Assembly: GCA_018292915.2 (NCBI GenBank)
Contig: JACVVK020000447.1
Location: 202,501 to 266,500, forward strand
Length of the DNA: 64,000 nt
Source: Batillaria attramentaria
Taxonomy: Eukaryota; Mollusca; Gastropoda; Batillariidae
Reading direction: 5' to 3'
Made by a program: the position numbers and the translations under genes. Shown here piece by piece: positions 1 through 10,214 of this stretch; the stretch's first letter is position 1; each line of letters starts with the position of its first letter. Under the pieces are notes generated by a model that worked only from the letters and a program-made list of their open reading frames with translations, ran no database searches and was not told the origin of the DNA.

Positions 1-399
1 AATGCGATTATTATCATTATTATTATTACTGTCAGTGCAGCTGTTAGTGCACAAACTGACGTCACTGTCAGAAGTGAAGAGGACAATGCTAGAGCCTACA
101 CTATGTTTGCTGTGTCTGCCGTCATAAGTAATACTGAATCCGACTGATTTTTTTGGCTCACTTGTGTAACAAAGTGAGTCTATGTAATAACCCTCCGTCG
201 TCTGTCTGTGTGTATGTCTGTCTGTCTGTGTGTCTGTGTGTCCGCAGTAAACCTTAACATTGGCCTTTTCTCAGGGGGTGATCTCAAATCTGTGCATGTG
301 TCCCCGCCTTTCTCTTGGACTGCTGCTGCTGTTGTTTTGTGTTGTTGTTGTTGTTGTAGTTTAATTCCGTGTTGTATTTATTGTTCTCATCTGCTGCAG

Positions 400-542
400 C
401 GCAACCTACACGAATTACACAGCGTGCATGGACACGCTGCCAAAGGAGTGTGGACAACAGTCGGCCATCTCCAGAAACATTGACTTTACCAGGAATATGT
501 ATGATGCTTATCACAAGCTCCTGTGTGATTCAGCTGCCGGAG
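400..542 (+). CDS. Gene A exon (module 2, B half)
   Basis: Phase 2 start after a ttctcatctgctgcag acceptor, phase 1 end at GGAG|gtatgt. It reads ATYTNYTACMDTLPKECG and ends ...HKLLCDSAAG, with three cysteines. It corresponds to exon 6 of genes I and II. Confidence 0.82.
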
Positions 543-3500
543 GTATGTTTGCCCGTATGGCAGCTTCAAACAGTACACAAAAAAACAGAGTTACATCTGC
601 CTGAAGAGCAGCCTCAAATAGTAAACAAAAACAGAGTTACATCTGCCTGAAAAGCAGCCTCAAATAGTAAACAAAAACAGAGTTACATCTGCCTGAAGGA
701 CAGCCTCAAATAATGAATAACAGAGGAACAATTGCCTATATAGCCGGCTCAAACGAACAAGAGGGGTGTGTTTACCTGTATAGCCGGCTCAAATGAACAA
801 GAGAGGTATGTTTACCTATATAGCAGGCTCAAATGAACAAGAGGGGTGTGTTTACCTGTATAGCAGGCTCAAATGAACAAGAGGGGTGTGTTTACCTGTA
901 TAGCAGGCTCAAATGAACAAGAGGGGTGTGTTTACCTGTATAGCAGGCTCAAATGAACAAGAGGGGTGTGTTTACCTGTATAGCAGGCTCAAACGAACAA
1001 GAGAGGTATGTTTACCTGTATAGCAGCCTCAAACGAACAAGAGAGGTATGTTTACCTGTATAGCAGCCTCAAATGAACAAGAGGGGTGTGTTTACTGTAT
1101 AGCAGCCTCAAATAAACAACTAAAGAGGTATGTTTACCTGTATAGCAGTCTCGAATACGCAACAACCACAACAGTATCAGCATCTACACCACTGTATCGA
1201 AATCAACACTGTGTCCGGTATGCTAATTGTCTTCTCTTGTCTTCCAGCCTGTCCCGCGGCCATAAAGTGTTTAAATCAGCTGAGCACTAAGCCACCGGGG
1301 CCCCAGAATGATGGCCCTCCGGGCCTACAACTTCCGCTTGTTGAGTTTTCCCAATTTTGCTCGTAAGTACATGTCATTCGTATGGTGGACCAGACAACTC
1401 AGGCCATTAATTTTATAGCTACAAAGTCTGATCGCAAAAAAAAAAAAAACCAACCTAAAAGAACTGTGAAAAAAAAAAAAACCAACCTAAAAGAACTGTG
1501 ACCTTGTGACTGTTTCAGTTCTAGCGTACAGTGCCAAAAATAAATTTGTCACATATCTTGCGTGAGACTGAATTTTATTGTTTCGAAATTTCCTCTGTTT
1601 CTTGTATTTCCACTTTTTTTCCTTAAAGCAGCAACTGGACAGTGTTCTGCTGAATTTCACACACGTTCCAAGGCACTTAACCATTTACCTGTCATCTGTT
1701 TCCAGGAAGCTGACAGTCTTCGACTGCCTTAACACAGCCAGCAGCACTTGCAAACTAGACCAGGGAAGCATGTCAATGATAGAGATCAAACAGGCCGCTA
1801 GTGAAATGTGTTCAGGTACAGTGAAGTGAATTGAAGTCTCGTATGCAAATCTGTTGAGGTGTGGCCTCTGGTGTTGCTATGTACGTTCAGTGCTTTAGGT
1901 TTCAGGTGGACTGAGGAGTTTTACTCCGTCAAAAAAAAAATAATAATAATAATGCACGACAGACAAACTTACATTGAAACTTACTGATAAGCCCGTGGCT
2001 TATCTATAGGGCGATCACTCTCGACCTACTACTTTTCGTGATTGTAAATTTCATTGCGCTTCAGCACTGAATTGTTTAATAATAATAATAATAATGAGTA
2101 TTGTATAGGCGCTTTACCCAATTTCCTGAATCGGCTCAAAGCGCCGCGAACTGAACCCAACACGCATGCTCACGTGAATCACACGCATTCTCTCACACAC
2201 TGGACATAAATACATTACACTCACGTGGTGCGAAGGATCAGCTCAGCTTCTTAAATTTTCGGAATTTAGCATGAGATAAATAGTTTAACATAAATTATGT
2301 CACTGTCTCAAGGTACTTCATCTCATTTTTATCTCAGGAACATTCGGCAGGACTGTGAGTTCCCTGGAATCGTGTCTGGAATGCGAGAAGACTTTTCAGA
2401 ACGCCCAGAAGGTGGAGCCCGGACTGCAGGGTGACAACCAGCAACTCCCGGACAGAGAGGCTATCATGCAGTTGGCGAACCTGATTGGGCGGAGCTCACG
2501 CACAAGCTTCTGGTGTCAGTAAGTGCCCTTGTGTAAGCGACCTTCTACCATTAGGGCTGAGGTTCATTGATTGTACTTACTTTACTTATGCCCTTGGCTC
2601 CAAGTGGAGCATAGGCCATCGACAACCCTTCGCCATCGCACTCTGTTCTGGGCTATTCTTGCCACCCTAGTGCAGTTGGTCCCCTGCTTATATAGCTCTG
2701 CTTCAGTGTCCCGCCTCCAGCTGTTGCGAGGCCGGCCTCTCTTCCTTTTCCCCTGCGAGTTCCATGTCAGGGCTTGGCGTGTGGTGCTGGATGCTGGCTT
2801 CCTGAGGGTGTGTCCAATCCAGCCCCACTTCCTCCGCAGGATCTGCTTGGCCACTGGTTCCTGCCCCGCTCGCTCCCACAGCTCTTCGTTCCGGATCTTC
2901 TCTGGCCATCGGATGTTGAAGATGCGCCTCATACAGGTGTTGAGAAATGTCTGGTTCTTCTGCTGCATCGTCTTCGTTGTCCTCCATGTTTCGTATCCGT
3001 AGAACAGAACTGACTTCACGTTGGAGTTGAAGATGCTTCATTGATTGTGGTACGGAACAGTTGAACAGAAAAGCCGAGGCTGATGCACAAAACGTCATTT
3101 GTTTAATTGACGATTGTTATGCATAGCTTATGATGGTTGTATTACAGGCAAACTTTGCATGCCAAATACTGCAGCGAGAGAAAACGTTGGCCCGCCATTG
3201 GGTCTGGGTTCATGTCAGTGCCCTCTGGCCGGGGAGACAACTATCGTTAACCGCTATGTAGACCAGTCGTCTGCTACACATGACCAACAGTGTGTTGAGT
3301 GAGGAGATGACAGTCCTTACACAAAATTATTTTTACAGTAAATTTTATTTTTATAGGCATTCAGCCATGACGGATAGTAGTCAACGATAATGTTGATGGT
3401 GATGGTGGCGGTGGTGGTGGTGGTGGGTGGGGGTGGGGGTGGGGGGTGATACTGATGATGACGATTCATCTCACGGTCCCGCCCTAACTGAATGCTCATT

Positions 3501-3839
3501 ATGCTTAAGGAGAAGTTTTAAAGTAAGATAGTTGAAAAGTCCCGATGGTCAGTAGAGTGCTGCCCTAGAAGGTTGAGTCATCAGTCGCTTCTGAAATGTA
3601 GTGATGAGGATTTCTTGTTTTCTTTTTAGCGTTTTAGTGAAATATAAAAGTTTCCAAACGAATGGCGTTTTGCCCCGAAGTTTATCTTAAAGGCTCATTT
3701 CAATCCTGGTTGATGTGCAGGTATATGCAACACATCTACCAGTGTGTCGTCGAGAAAGCCGGGACCTGCAGCGTCCCGCAGGACATCGTCACCACAGCAA
3801 CCACGAAAAACAAAGCCTTGGGTGAAATGTGTCCAGGTG

Positions 3840-3885
<46 letters not shown>

Positions 3886-4651
3886 ATGGGACGTGGAGGG
3901 ATACCTCATGTGGAGAACGATGAATCCTTGTGTGACGGGAAAGATGAAGTAATTGCATCTGAGTTTTCACATACGCACTTACATAAACAGTGATTCCTGT
4001 TCTTTCATTATTTAACTTGTTTTTTCCATTCGTTTTTCAGTAGCGGCTGCATGTAAGTACGAACTTACTGTCAACTTGTGAAACTCAGTAACAGTAAGCA
4101 ACACATGTATATACCTACTCAGGGACGGTAAGCGACACATTGATAGACCTACTCAGGTTGTTGTTGTTGTTGTTTACTTTGTTTAAGTGTTGGTTAGTTG
4201 ATTTGTGGATGTTAGCTGATTTTTTGTTGTTGTTTTGTTGTTCTTTTTGTTTTGGGGGTTTGTTTGGTTGCTTTTCGTTTGGGAGGGGGTGGGGGGGGGG
4301 GAGAGTCGGTCATTGATTTGAAAGACAGGTGGGTGGGTGTTCGAGGGTTTAAGGGATTTGAAAGGCGGTATTAAGAACAAATGACCCGACTGAAGAAATG
4401 TTGACCACCGTGAAGATTTATTCTCATTCTTTAAATGCCAGATCCACATTGTGAGAACTTAACTCTTTGACGACGGAGCGCAATTTCTGACACACGATTT
4501 CCTATAGGAGATCGTGTGTCAGAAATTGCGCTCCGTCGTCAAAGAGTTAAGCCCTAGATATTGAGAAATCCCTATCCTGTTGGCAGCAGCTGTAGAGAGG
4601 AGCACCATCCTTCTGGCCGTCTGTGTCATGATGTGGGCAGTCTTCACCTAG
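400..4651 (+). CDS. Gene A: 3'-terminal seven exons of a cysteine-module, GPI-anchor-type surface protein (5' part off window)
   Basis: Joined exons 400-542, 1248-1362, 1706-1815, 2338-2518, 3721-3836, 4041-4052 and 4587-4651 give 741 nt of open frame after one split-codon base: 246 residues and a TAG. Exons alternate phase 2 to 1 and phase 1 to 2, all with GT-AG introns. They align in order with gene I exons 6 to 11 and 13: for example KLTVFDCLNTASSTCKLDQG here matches [20 protein letters not shown] in gene I. The protein ends in a hydrophobic stretch (STILLAVCVMMWAVFT) directly before the stop, as in a GPI-attachment signal. The signal peptide and first modules would lie left of the window. 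There is no counterpart of the 33-nt linker exon. It is a more diverged paralogue than genes I and II. The family name is unknown to me; secretion and GPI anchoring are inferred. Confidence 0.85.
545..1158 (+). repeat. Compound minisatellite, 46-bp then 40-bp units, in a gene A intron
   Basis: Roughly three to four 46-bp units (to about 720) pass into about ten 40-bp units with consensus gaacaagagg ggtgtgttta cctgtatagc aggctcaaat. The first unit starts at the preceding exon's own 5' splice site, so many units keep a donor-like GAGGTATGTTT. Expansion from the exon boundary is inferred. Confidence 0.88.
1248..1362 (+). CDS. Gene A exon (module 3, A half)
   Basis: Acceptor tcttgtcttccag; phase 1 to 2; donor TGCTC|gtaagt. 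It begins ACPAAIKCLNQL and ends EFSQFC. It matches gene I exon 7 ([12 protein letters not shown]) but is 63 nt shorter, having lost the Ser/Gly/Gln-rich middle. Confidence 0.85.
1706..1815 (+). CDS. Gene A exon (module 3, B half)
   Basis: 110 nt, the same length as exon 8 of genes I and II. Acceptor ctgtttccag, donor TTCAG|gtacag. It reads KLTVFDCLNTASSTCKLDQG and ends SEMCSG; three cysteines are kept. Confidence 0.88.
2079..2262 (-). mobile_element. tRNA-derived SINE family 1, 3' half
   Basis: Reverse complement of the 3' half of the SINE seen complete at 5285-5686. It runs from the (ATT)n tail through the block with caccacgtgattgtaatg-like sequence. It is 5'-truncated and lies in a gene A intron. 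Confidence 0.75.
2338..2518 (+). CDS. Gene A exon (module 4, A half)
   Basis: 181 nt, acceptor tttatctcag, donor TGTCA|gtaagt. It carries SSLESCLECEKTF near its start and RTSFWC at its end. It matches gene I exon 9 ([15 protein letters not shown] ... TGFWC). Confidence 0.85.
2563..3048 (-). mobile_element. 5'-truncated RTE-like LINE with 12-bp target-site duplication
   Basis: Minus-strand body 2575-3036 flanked by exact direct repeats TTCATTGATTGT (2563-2574 and 3037-3048). Its frame encodes the C-terminal tail common in RTE/BovB-like elements: RRIFNIRWPEKIRNEELWER, then WGWIGHTLRK, then KRKRGRP. It ends in a short AAGT-rich microsatellite. Only the 3' end was inserted, into an intron of gene A. 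Confidence 0.82.
3375..3455 (+). repeat. GT/GGT-rich microsatellite
   Basis: Purine-rich TGATGG/GGTGGT/GGGGGT tract in a gene A intron. No coding signal. Confidence 0.7.
3721..3836 (+). CDS. Gene A exon (module 4, B half)
   Basis: 116 nt, the same length as exon 10 of genes I and II. Acceptor gttgatgtgcag, donor TCCAG|gtgagg followed at once by (GT)n. It reads YMQHIYQCVVEKAGTCS and ends EMCPG. Confidence 0.85.
3841..3882 (+). repeat. (GT)n microsatellite abutting a splice donor
   Basis: About 21 GT repeats starting within 5 nt of the donor of the 3721-3836 exon. Confidence 0.95.
4041..4052 (+). CDS. Gene A 12-nt microexon
   Basis: Exon TAGCGGCTGCAT between tcgtttttcag and gtaagtac. It enters at phase 1 and leaves at phase 1, adding V-A-A-A. 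The position and length match the 12-nt exon 11 of genes I and II. Confidence 0.75.
4459..4550. repeat. 92-bp nearly perfect palindrome (MITE or foldback)
   Basis: Arms start TTAACTCTTTGACGACGGAG and mirror to the centre TCCTATAGGA. I see a single mismatch between the arms. It lies 36 bp upstream of the last exon of gene A. A decayed half-copy lies at 5969-6016, so it is a dispersed family. Confidence 0.92.
4587..4651 (+). CDS. Gene A terminal exon (hydrophobic tail, stop)
   Basis: Phase 1 start; reads SAVERSTILLAVCVMMWAVF then T and TAG at 4649-4651. The acceptor is a NAGNAG site (ggcagcag), so a second acceptor 3 nt on would drop one alanine. There are no residues after the hydrophobic run, as expected for a GPI signal. 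Confidence 0.75.
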
Positions 4652-4906
4652 ACACGCGATCGGCGACTGAGACTGACAAAGATAGTCGTGTTCAGTGTTG
4701 AAGTCTGTTTCTATTTCAACATTCTGGCTGCATTTTTGTGCGAAACCTGGTTTCCATTTTGCAAGCAGACGGCACTGAGACTGAAACTGTCGATGAGTTC
4801 GTCTCAGTATTGTGTTGTGTCATCGTCATGTTCACCAACAGGGTCTGTGAGTCAACCGTTTCCTTCAGTACAGTTGACAGATCTACTGCAGGGGCCCCCT
4901 TCTTTG

Positions 4907-5262
4907 TCCCACTCTGAGCAAAGAATTTTTCCCTCTCGTATGTGGCACCGTTCATTCGGGCCGATCGTTGGAGGTTCTCTCCGGGTACGCCGGCTTCCTC
5001 CCCCTCTGCTTTGGAAATGTTCGGCCCACCAAATTTGAAAAATAAATCAGTGCAATTCTAAATTCCGAAATTTAAATAGCTGAGCTGACCCTTTGCACCA
5101 CGTGATTGTAATGTGTTTATGTCCAGTGTTTAAGAGAATGCATGTGATTCACGTGAGTGTGCGTGCTGGGTTCAGTTCGCGGCGCTTTGAGCCGATCATT
5201 CATGAAATTGGGTTAAGCGCCTATACAATACTCATTATTATTATTATCATTATTATTAATGA
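4907..5262 (+). mobile_element. SINE family 1, 5'-truncated copy
   Basis: Starts within the box-B-proximal region, carries ttctctccgggtacgccgg and the caccacgtgattgtaatgtg block, and ends in an ATT-rich tail. It lies immediately downstream of gene A, so it may sit in its 3' UTR. Confidence 0.82.
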
Positions 5263-5284
5263 AAATCAGTGGAATGCTGCCAGT

Positions 5285-5686
5285 GGGGCGGTCGGTGGTC
5301 TAGTGGTTAAGAGACCTGTCACCAATGCGAGAGGTCAGGGGTTCGAGTCCCACTCGGGGCAAAGAATTTTTCCTTCTCGTATGTGGCACCGTTCATTCGG
5401 GCCGATCGTCGGGGGTTCTCTCCGGGTACTCCGGCTTCCTCCCCCTCTGCTTTGGAAATGTTCAGCCCACCAAATTTGAAAAAAAAAATGCAATTCTAAA
5501 TTCCGAAACTTAAATAGCTGAGCTGACCCTTCGCACCACGTGATTGTAATGTGTTTATGTCCGGTGTGTGAGAGAATGTGTGTGATTCACGTGAGCGTGC
5601 GTGTTGGGTTCAGTTCGCGGCGCTTCGAGCCGATTCATGAAATTGGGTAAAGCGCCTATATAATACTCATTATTATTATTATTATT
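5285..5686 (+). mobile_element. SINE family 1, full-length tRNA-derived copy
   Basis: About 400 bp. A tRNA-like head has a box-A-like tggtctagtggttaag and a box B ggttcgagtcc. A body with ttctctccgggtactccgg and the cacgtgattgtaatgtg block follows, then an (ATT)n tail. The head is too diverged and fused to be a working tRNA gene. Confidence 0.87.
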
Positions 5687-5968
5687 GGTGACTGCAGCTC
5701 GCGGTCCGAGCGTCTGCGTTCGAGCGTGTGATCACTTTCCAGACTATGCTGACATTTCCTTTTCATTTATTGCCTCTTCATTTCGGGAAGCAAGGGGAGG
5801 AATGACCGGTGTCCACTGTCCATCCTGCAGCGTATGGTAGGACTGATGCTGTCTCCTTGGTCCAGAAGGGAGGGGAGAGAATCAGACTGCATGCCTCGTG
5901 CGTGCTCGAGGCCTCTGCTGGCGATAGTGCGTGACGGTGATGGTCAAAGAACACAAATGCATGGGGAC

Positions 5969-6016
5969 TTAACTCTTTGACGACGAAGCACAATTTCTAA
6001 CACGCGATTTCCTATA
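5969..6016 (+). repeat. Half-copy of the 4459-4550 palindrome family
   Basis: Matches one arm and the centre (aactctttgacgacgaagca ... cctatag) with several substitutions. The second arm is missing. Confidence 0.65.
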
Positions 6017-6029
6017 GTGGACAATTTTT

Positions 6030-6405
6030 ATTATGCATGATGATGGAGATGAGGATGATAGGAAGATGATGCTATGGAGATCCATCTGGTTTGGGACTGC
6101 GGGACAGGGCCGCATTCCACGCTTCCTGTCATAAATATCCCGGCATTAACCAGGCCCGGGAACTACGGCACCTGCGGTGCCAGCCATGTAATCATCCACG
6201 TCATATGACGTGTCATACTAAGGGAAGCACCCCCAAAGTCGCACCCGTGAAGTGGGTGAAACTCGGCTGTGTGGCAACAGCCTCCCCATCGGGCCCATAG
6301 CACACCCGCTCTGGGTAGGAGCCGACCTAGGTAGGAAAAATCCCGCTTGCCTCGGCTGGGATTCGAACCCGGGTCTCCCGGTCCATGATCCGAAGTGCTA
6401 TCCAT
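6030..6405 (-). mobile_element. tRNA-derived SINE family 2, inverted copy
   Basis: Reverse complement of the SINE at 22028-22487 and 57757-58236. It includes the tRNA-like head (cgaacccgggtctcccggtc on the + strand) and the body with ggtgccgtagttcccgggcc in reverse. Confidence 0.85.
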
Positions 6406-7004
6406 GGTCAATTTATCACAGTGTCCTTACGCCTGACACAACACACCACCGTCCCTTCCCCATGCAGTAGTTCAAAGACCTTAGGGTAGATGAAAACAGT
6501 CAAATAGATCAGGATGGTTGTTTGTTGTGATTCAAGCCACGTGTAGCGAGTCATGTATTATAATTATATGGCAAGCGCTTTGATTTTTTTCTTTTGTTTT
6601 TGCCAGTTCGGCTTCATGCTTCCATACCAGGGCTCCCATTATTCCAGTATCCATTAAAACCTGAATGTTTGCTTAGTTGCTAACTTCAACTTTCTGACGT
6701 TTATTGCCTTTCTGTACTTCGCAAGTCTGCCTTGCTTTCAACAAGTGTCTCAGTCTGTAAGTGACTGATAGTTTTCTAGCATTCTACTTGTATGCAATTT
6801 TTTTTAAATATTTATTTTAAATACTTTGTTTAAAGGATATCGTTTTCCAGATATTTGTGTTTACTAATGACTTTTTTCCTCAGTATTTTTATGATCACAT
6901 CATTACGATACATTTGCTGCCTTGGGTTTTTGTACGAGTTATATTTTTGTTTGTTTGGTTTTACATTCTTTTACAATAAATATCAGTGATTAATATATAA
7001 GATA

Positions 7005-7005
<1 letters not shown>
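6406..7005. other. AT-rich stretch with no recognisable feature
   Basis: No coding frame, repeat match within the window or RNA fold that I can see. It ends at a long (GT)n tract. Confidence 0.5.
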
Positions 7006-7081
<76 letters not shown>

Positions 7082-7102
7082 GTTGTTGTTGTTGTTGTTG
7101 TT
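7006..7102 (+). repeat. (GT)n followed by (TTG)n
   Basis: About 38 GT repeats passing into eight or so TTG repeats. The open frames here are poly-Val/Cys artefacts. Confidence 0.95.
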
Positions 7103-7879
7103 GCTTCACCATTATAACACAAGTCGCGCCTGTTGGCCTAGGCAGGGCACCAAAAATATCCTGATCTCTCAGTTTCATCAACATCAGACCACTTAGCAAA
7201 ATTCTGCGAGTTTTCACGTAAATGGTCTCTGCTGGCGATGTGGCGATGGTGAATGTCCGTCCCTAGTATTTTCTGTCTCCGCGCTATCGGGGACAAGCCG
7301 GCACGTGTGATCCCCCTTCGCACGTGCTGGTGTCCATATTAGGCAGAAATGTGATCACACCGCTGGACCAATGTCGTAACACGTTGCTGTTGATCATGGT
7401 TCTGCCTCCGCCGCATACCGCTGCCCCCCTTTTACTCTGTAATCGTGTTACAAGGAGCCCGCTTTCAAAAATGGCGGCGGAATCACGAACACGGCTGATG
7501 GCAAGGTTGAAAAGGAAGAAGAAAACACTAGTGCTCGTAGTTATCAGCCATATTTCTGACCGGAAAGTCTGTATTCTTCCTACGCAAAGAGATTTAAAAA
7601 TTAAAAAAAAAAAAACTCTTACCAGCCTCACACGACTAAACAAGCTGACAATACAATATTGCTGCTATCTTTTCCAGTCTGTTGTACTACTGAATCATTT
7701 TCCTTTCACAGCAACGATTTTTTTCCCCCGAATTCCACGTGGGTGGCAAGCTACCATGTGCACGCACAAAGAGACAAATGCAGTGGAAAAGATACCATCC
7801 TCAGCAACTATGAAATACTGAGTGAAAGTTCAAGAACTTACCTGGCCGAAGTTGGGACAGAACATCTCCATCCTGACGT
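7103..7879. other. Unassigned intergenic sequence
   Basis: A 165-codon open frame at 7324-7821 has no domain, no splice context and mixed low-complexity lysine runs, so I do not call it a gene. Confidence 0.4.
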
Positions 7880-8359
7880 GCGTTTTACAGACCGAGGCGA
7901 GCTAGAATAGCGAGGCGAGCGGGACGAGCGGACTACGAAACGGTCACAGCCGGAAGCTAGCTGTATCTACCCATTTCAAGATGGCGGAAGATTGTGTGCG
8001 ACGCCGGCGCGTTGACATGTGTACCACACCGGTATCGACTCGATTACATTGTTATTCAAAGCTTAATTCGCAAGAAAGTCAACAATACAGACAAAAAGTA
8101 AAAAGAGTAACACATATATTTCTGCAGACGCCTCCTCCATCTTGATTCCTTCACCACAAAATTGAAAAAAAAAAAAAAAAAAAAAACCTGCCATCATCGA
8201 GTCGCACCATGCGTACACGCCGCCATCTTGTCTAGCAAATGTAGCACCTCCTGCGAGGGTCTAACTTTCCTCGGCTAGGGGCTAAGTCGCCTTGACCTAT
8301 AAAACGCCTGGCTGCTCTCCCGCTACGTAGGGGCTTGTTTTCCTCGCTCTATAAAACGC
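7880..8359. mobile_element. MITE-like element with GCGTTTTAYAG ends
   Basis: Left end gcgttttacagaccgaggcg mirrors the right end, whose reverse complement is agcgttttatagagcgagg. The interior holds catttcaagatggcggaag and an opposed cgccatcttg. The element at 48537-49204 shares the gctagc/tttcaagatggcg core, so they are probably relatives. I could not see a clear target duplication. Confidence 0.6.
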
Positions 8360-8365
8360 TCCACT

Positions 8366-8644
8366 GGTTTCACAGATCAGTTTGCGTTTTGACACTGAGC
8401 GAGAAAGATCGTGCAGCACTCAACATCCGCTGGACACTGTAGAGATGTCTCGCTCACTGACCATAAGCCAAATAATGTCACGGCAAACTCGTGCTCTGGT
8501 TTTGTAAGGGTTCCCGAAGCGCTGAAAACTCTGCAACTGTGACAGAGTTGCCTGGATTACGCACAGTCGAAGGAGTCGCAGGTTTTTTTTTTTTTTTTTT
8601 TAAACGCAATGTTTTGCGGCTTTTTGCTGAGATGGCAGACCTTT
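8366..8644 (+). mobile_element. Truncated copy of the AAAGRTCTGC inverted-repeat family
   Basis: Carries tttgcgttttgacactgagc, ggttttgtaagggttcccga and the terminal tttttgctgagatggcagac block found in the complete copies at 17517-17954 and 19512-20581. The left end is missing. Confidence 0.65.
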
Positions 8645-9156
8645 CAACTGAAGAGCGTGTTTTCATACACTTCAGATTGTAAAATCCCAAGCCAATCCTA
8701 TAATTCCGCCCTGGCTGAGGTTTTGACCGTGAGCAATTCAAAGTTTTCCCTCTTAAACTTGTTGACGTTGTCTAGTGGCACTGAACCGTATCGCCGGTGT
8801 GGTATAGTTAATGGACCCCCCAAGTAATGGACCCCCCGGTCCAATAACTTTAAAGTTAATGGACCCCCGGGGTCCAACAATTATAATAAGAGGGTATAAT
8901 TATTGGACCCCCTCTATGGTTGTTGGACCCCCCTTTCACTTAAACAAAATTCAATTACTTATAGCTCTATTCTCTTTTCTATCACTCTTACACGAAACAT
9001 TATGGTTTAGGAGTAACCTTGGTACAGGTAAACTGAACTAGCTGAGGTATTGACGCAGACATATTGGATTTCTGAAGGAAAATATGCTATCAAATAAAAA
9101 GATAAATAACAAAGTATCTCTGTTTGCCGTGTGTGCGTATTCAGGCGTGTATGTGT

Positions 9157-9593
9157 GTGGGGGGGGGGGGGGGTGTCGGTGTCAGTGTTGCCGATGTGTG
9201 AACTGACGGTGCGCTAAACATATTTCTTCAATTAAAACTGATATTGTCAAAATTGACGGTGATAGAATATGGACTGATAAGTCGGGATGGGGGGAGGGGG
9301 GGGGTCAATATGGGGGTGGTGGGCGTGAGAGTGAGTGTTTGGACGATGTGTAGGGATGGGGGGGGGGGCTATCTGCTCGGAGGGGTGGGGAGGGGGTATG
9401 TGGGTTAAAGGGTAGCGATCTGTAGTGGATGTGTGAATTTTGACGTTGTGCGCGCGCGCGTGTGTGACGGTGAGTGTGTGTGAGGGGGGGGGGGGGGGGG
9501 TCAATATGGACGGATGGAGAGGGGTGGCGTGGTTGCGTCATATGTACGGAGGGGCAGAGTCAATACGACGTAAGTGAGAGGAGGGGGGGGGGG
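9157..9593 (+). repeat. Poly-G-run region
   Basis: Five or more runs of 7-18 G on the + strand (for example 9159-9172, 9359-9368, 9485-9500, 9583-9592) with GT-rich spacers. G-quadruplex formation is plausible but untested. Confidence 0.75.
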
Positions 9594-9945
9594 TGTACAT
9601 GGAGGAGTAAATAAAAAAAAAATTGTCATTTTAATATTTCAGGCAGTTTATTAATTTTGTTGATGTGAAGTCTGTGATTCCGACATGTTTACGTCTTTTG
9701 TAAATCGCCATCCCTTGTAAACCACGTTTTGTTTTCTGTATTTTAACCACGGTTTAAAGTTTTATAATGATTGTTACTGCTGGCCTCTTAAAGGTTTTCT
9801 TAGAAAATATTTACCATTGAGATTTTTTTTTTCTTTCAATACCAAGAATCATTTATTTTTGTAGACATGTTGATAATAACCAGTAATTAATGATGAAAAT
9901 AACTGGATTGGAGCCTGAATTATACACGACTCATAAAAAACCTTC

Positions 9946-9948
<3 letters not shown>

Positions 9949-10018
<70 letters not shown>
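9949..10018 (+). repeat. (GT)n microsatellite
   Basis: About 35 GT repeats inside the 8792-10214 element. Confidence 0.95.
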
Positions 10019-10020
<2 letters not shown>

Positions 10021-10214
10021 TCAAACATCACAGGGAGATCTATAAACAATCACGACATGTGTTAAAATACCTTAAGTAATGAGAAACACCTTTAAGTAAC
10101 AGGGGGGGGGGGGTCCAACAACTATAGGAGGGGTCCATTAACTTTAAAGTTATTGGACCGGGGGGGGGGGGGGTCCAAGTACTATGGGGGTCCAACAACT
10201 TTATGACACCGGCG

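Larger units (their letters stand above)
8792..10214. mobile_element. 1.4-kb inverted-repeat element with GGACCCCC-rich ends
   Basis: Ends CGCCGGTGT (8792-8800) and ACACCGGCG (10206-10214) are inverted repeats. They are followed inward by AGTTNNTGGACCCCC-type arms. Each arm holds its own palindrome around ACTTTAAAGT (8839-8864 and 10131-10157). The interior is non-coding with several poly-G runs and a (GT)n tract at 9949-10018. No transposase was seen, so it is non-autonomous. Confidence 0.75.

Noticed and set aside
2571..3002. Plus-strand 143-codon open frame
   Set aside because: It is the antisense shadow of the minus-strand RTE-like coding sequence.
6588..6660. Possible terminal exon after tttgttttttgccag as an end for gene A
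   Set aside because: The encoded stretch is not hydrophobic and has no family match; the exon at 4587-4651 gives a proper tail in phase.
7324..7821. 165-codon open frame
   Set aside because: No domain, no splice context, no paralogue; composition changes along its length.
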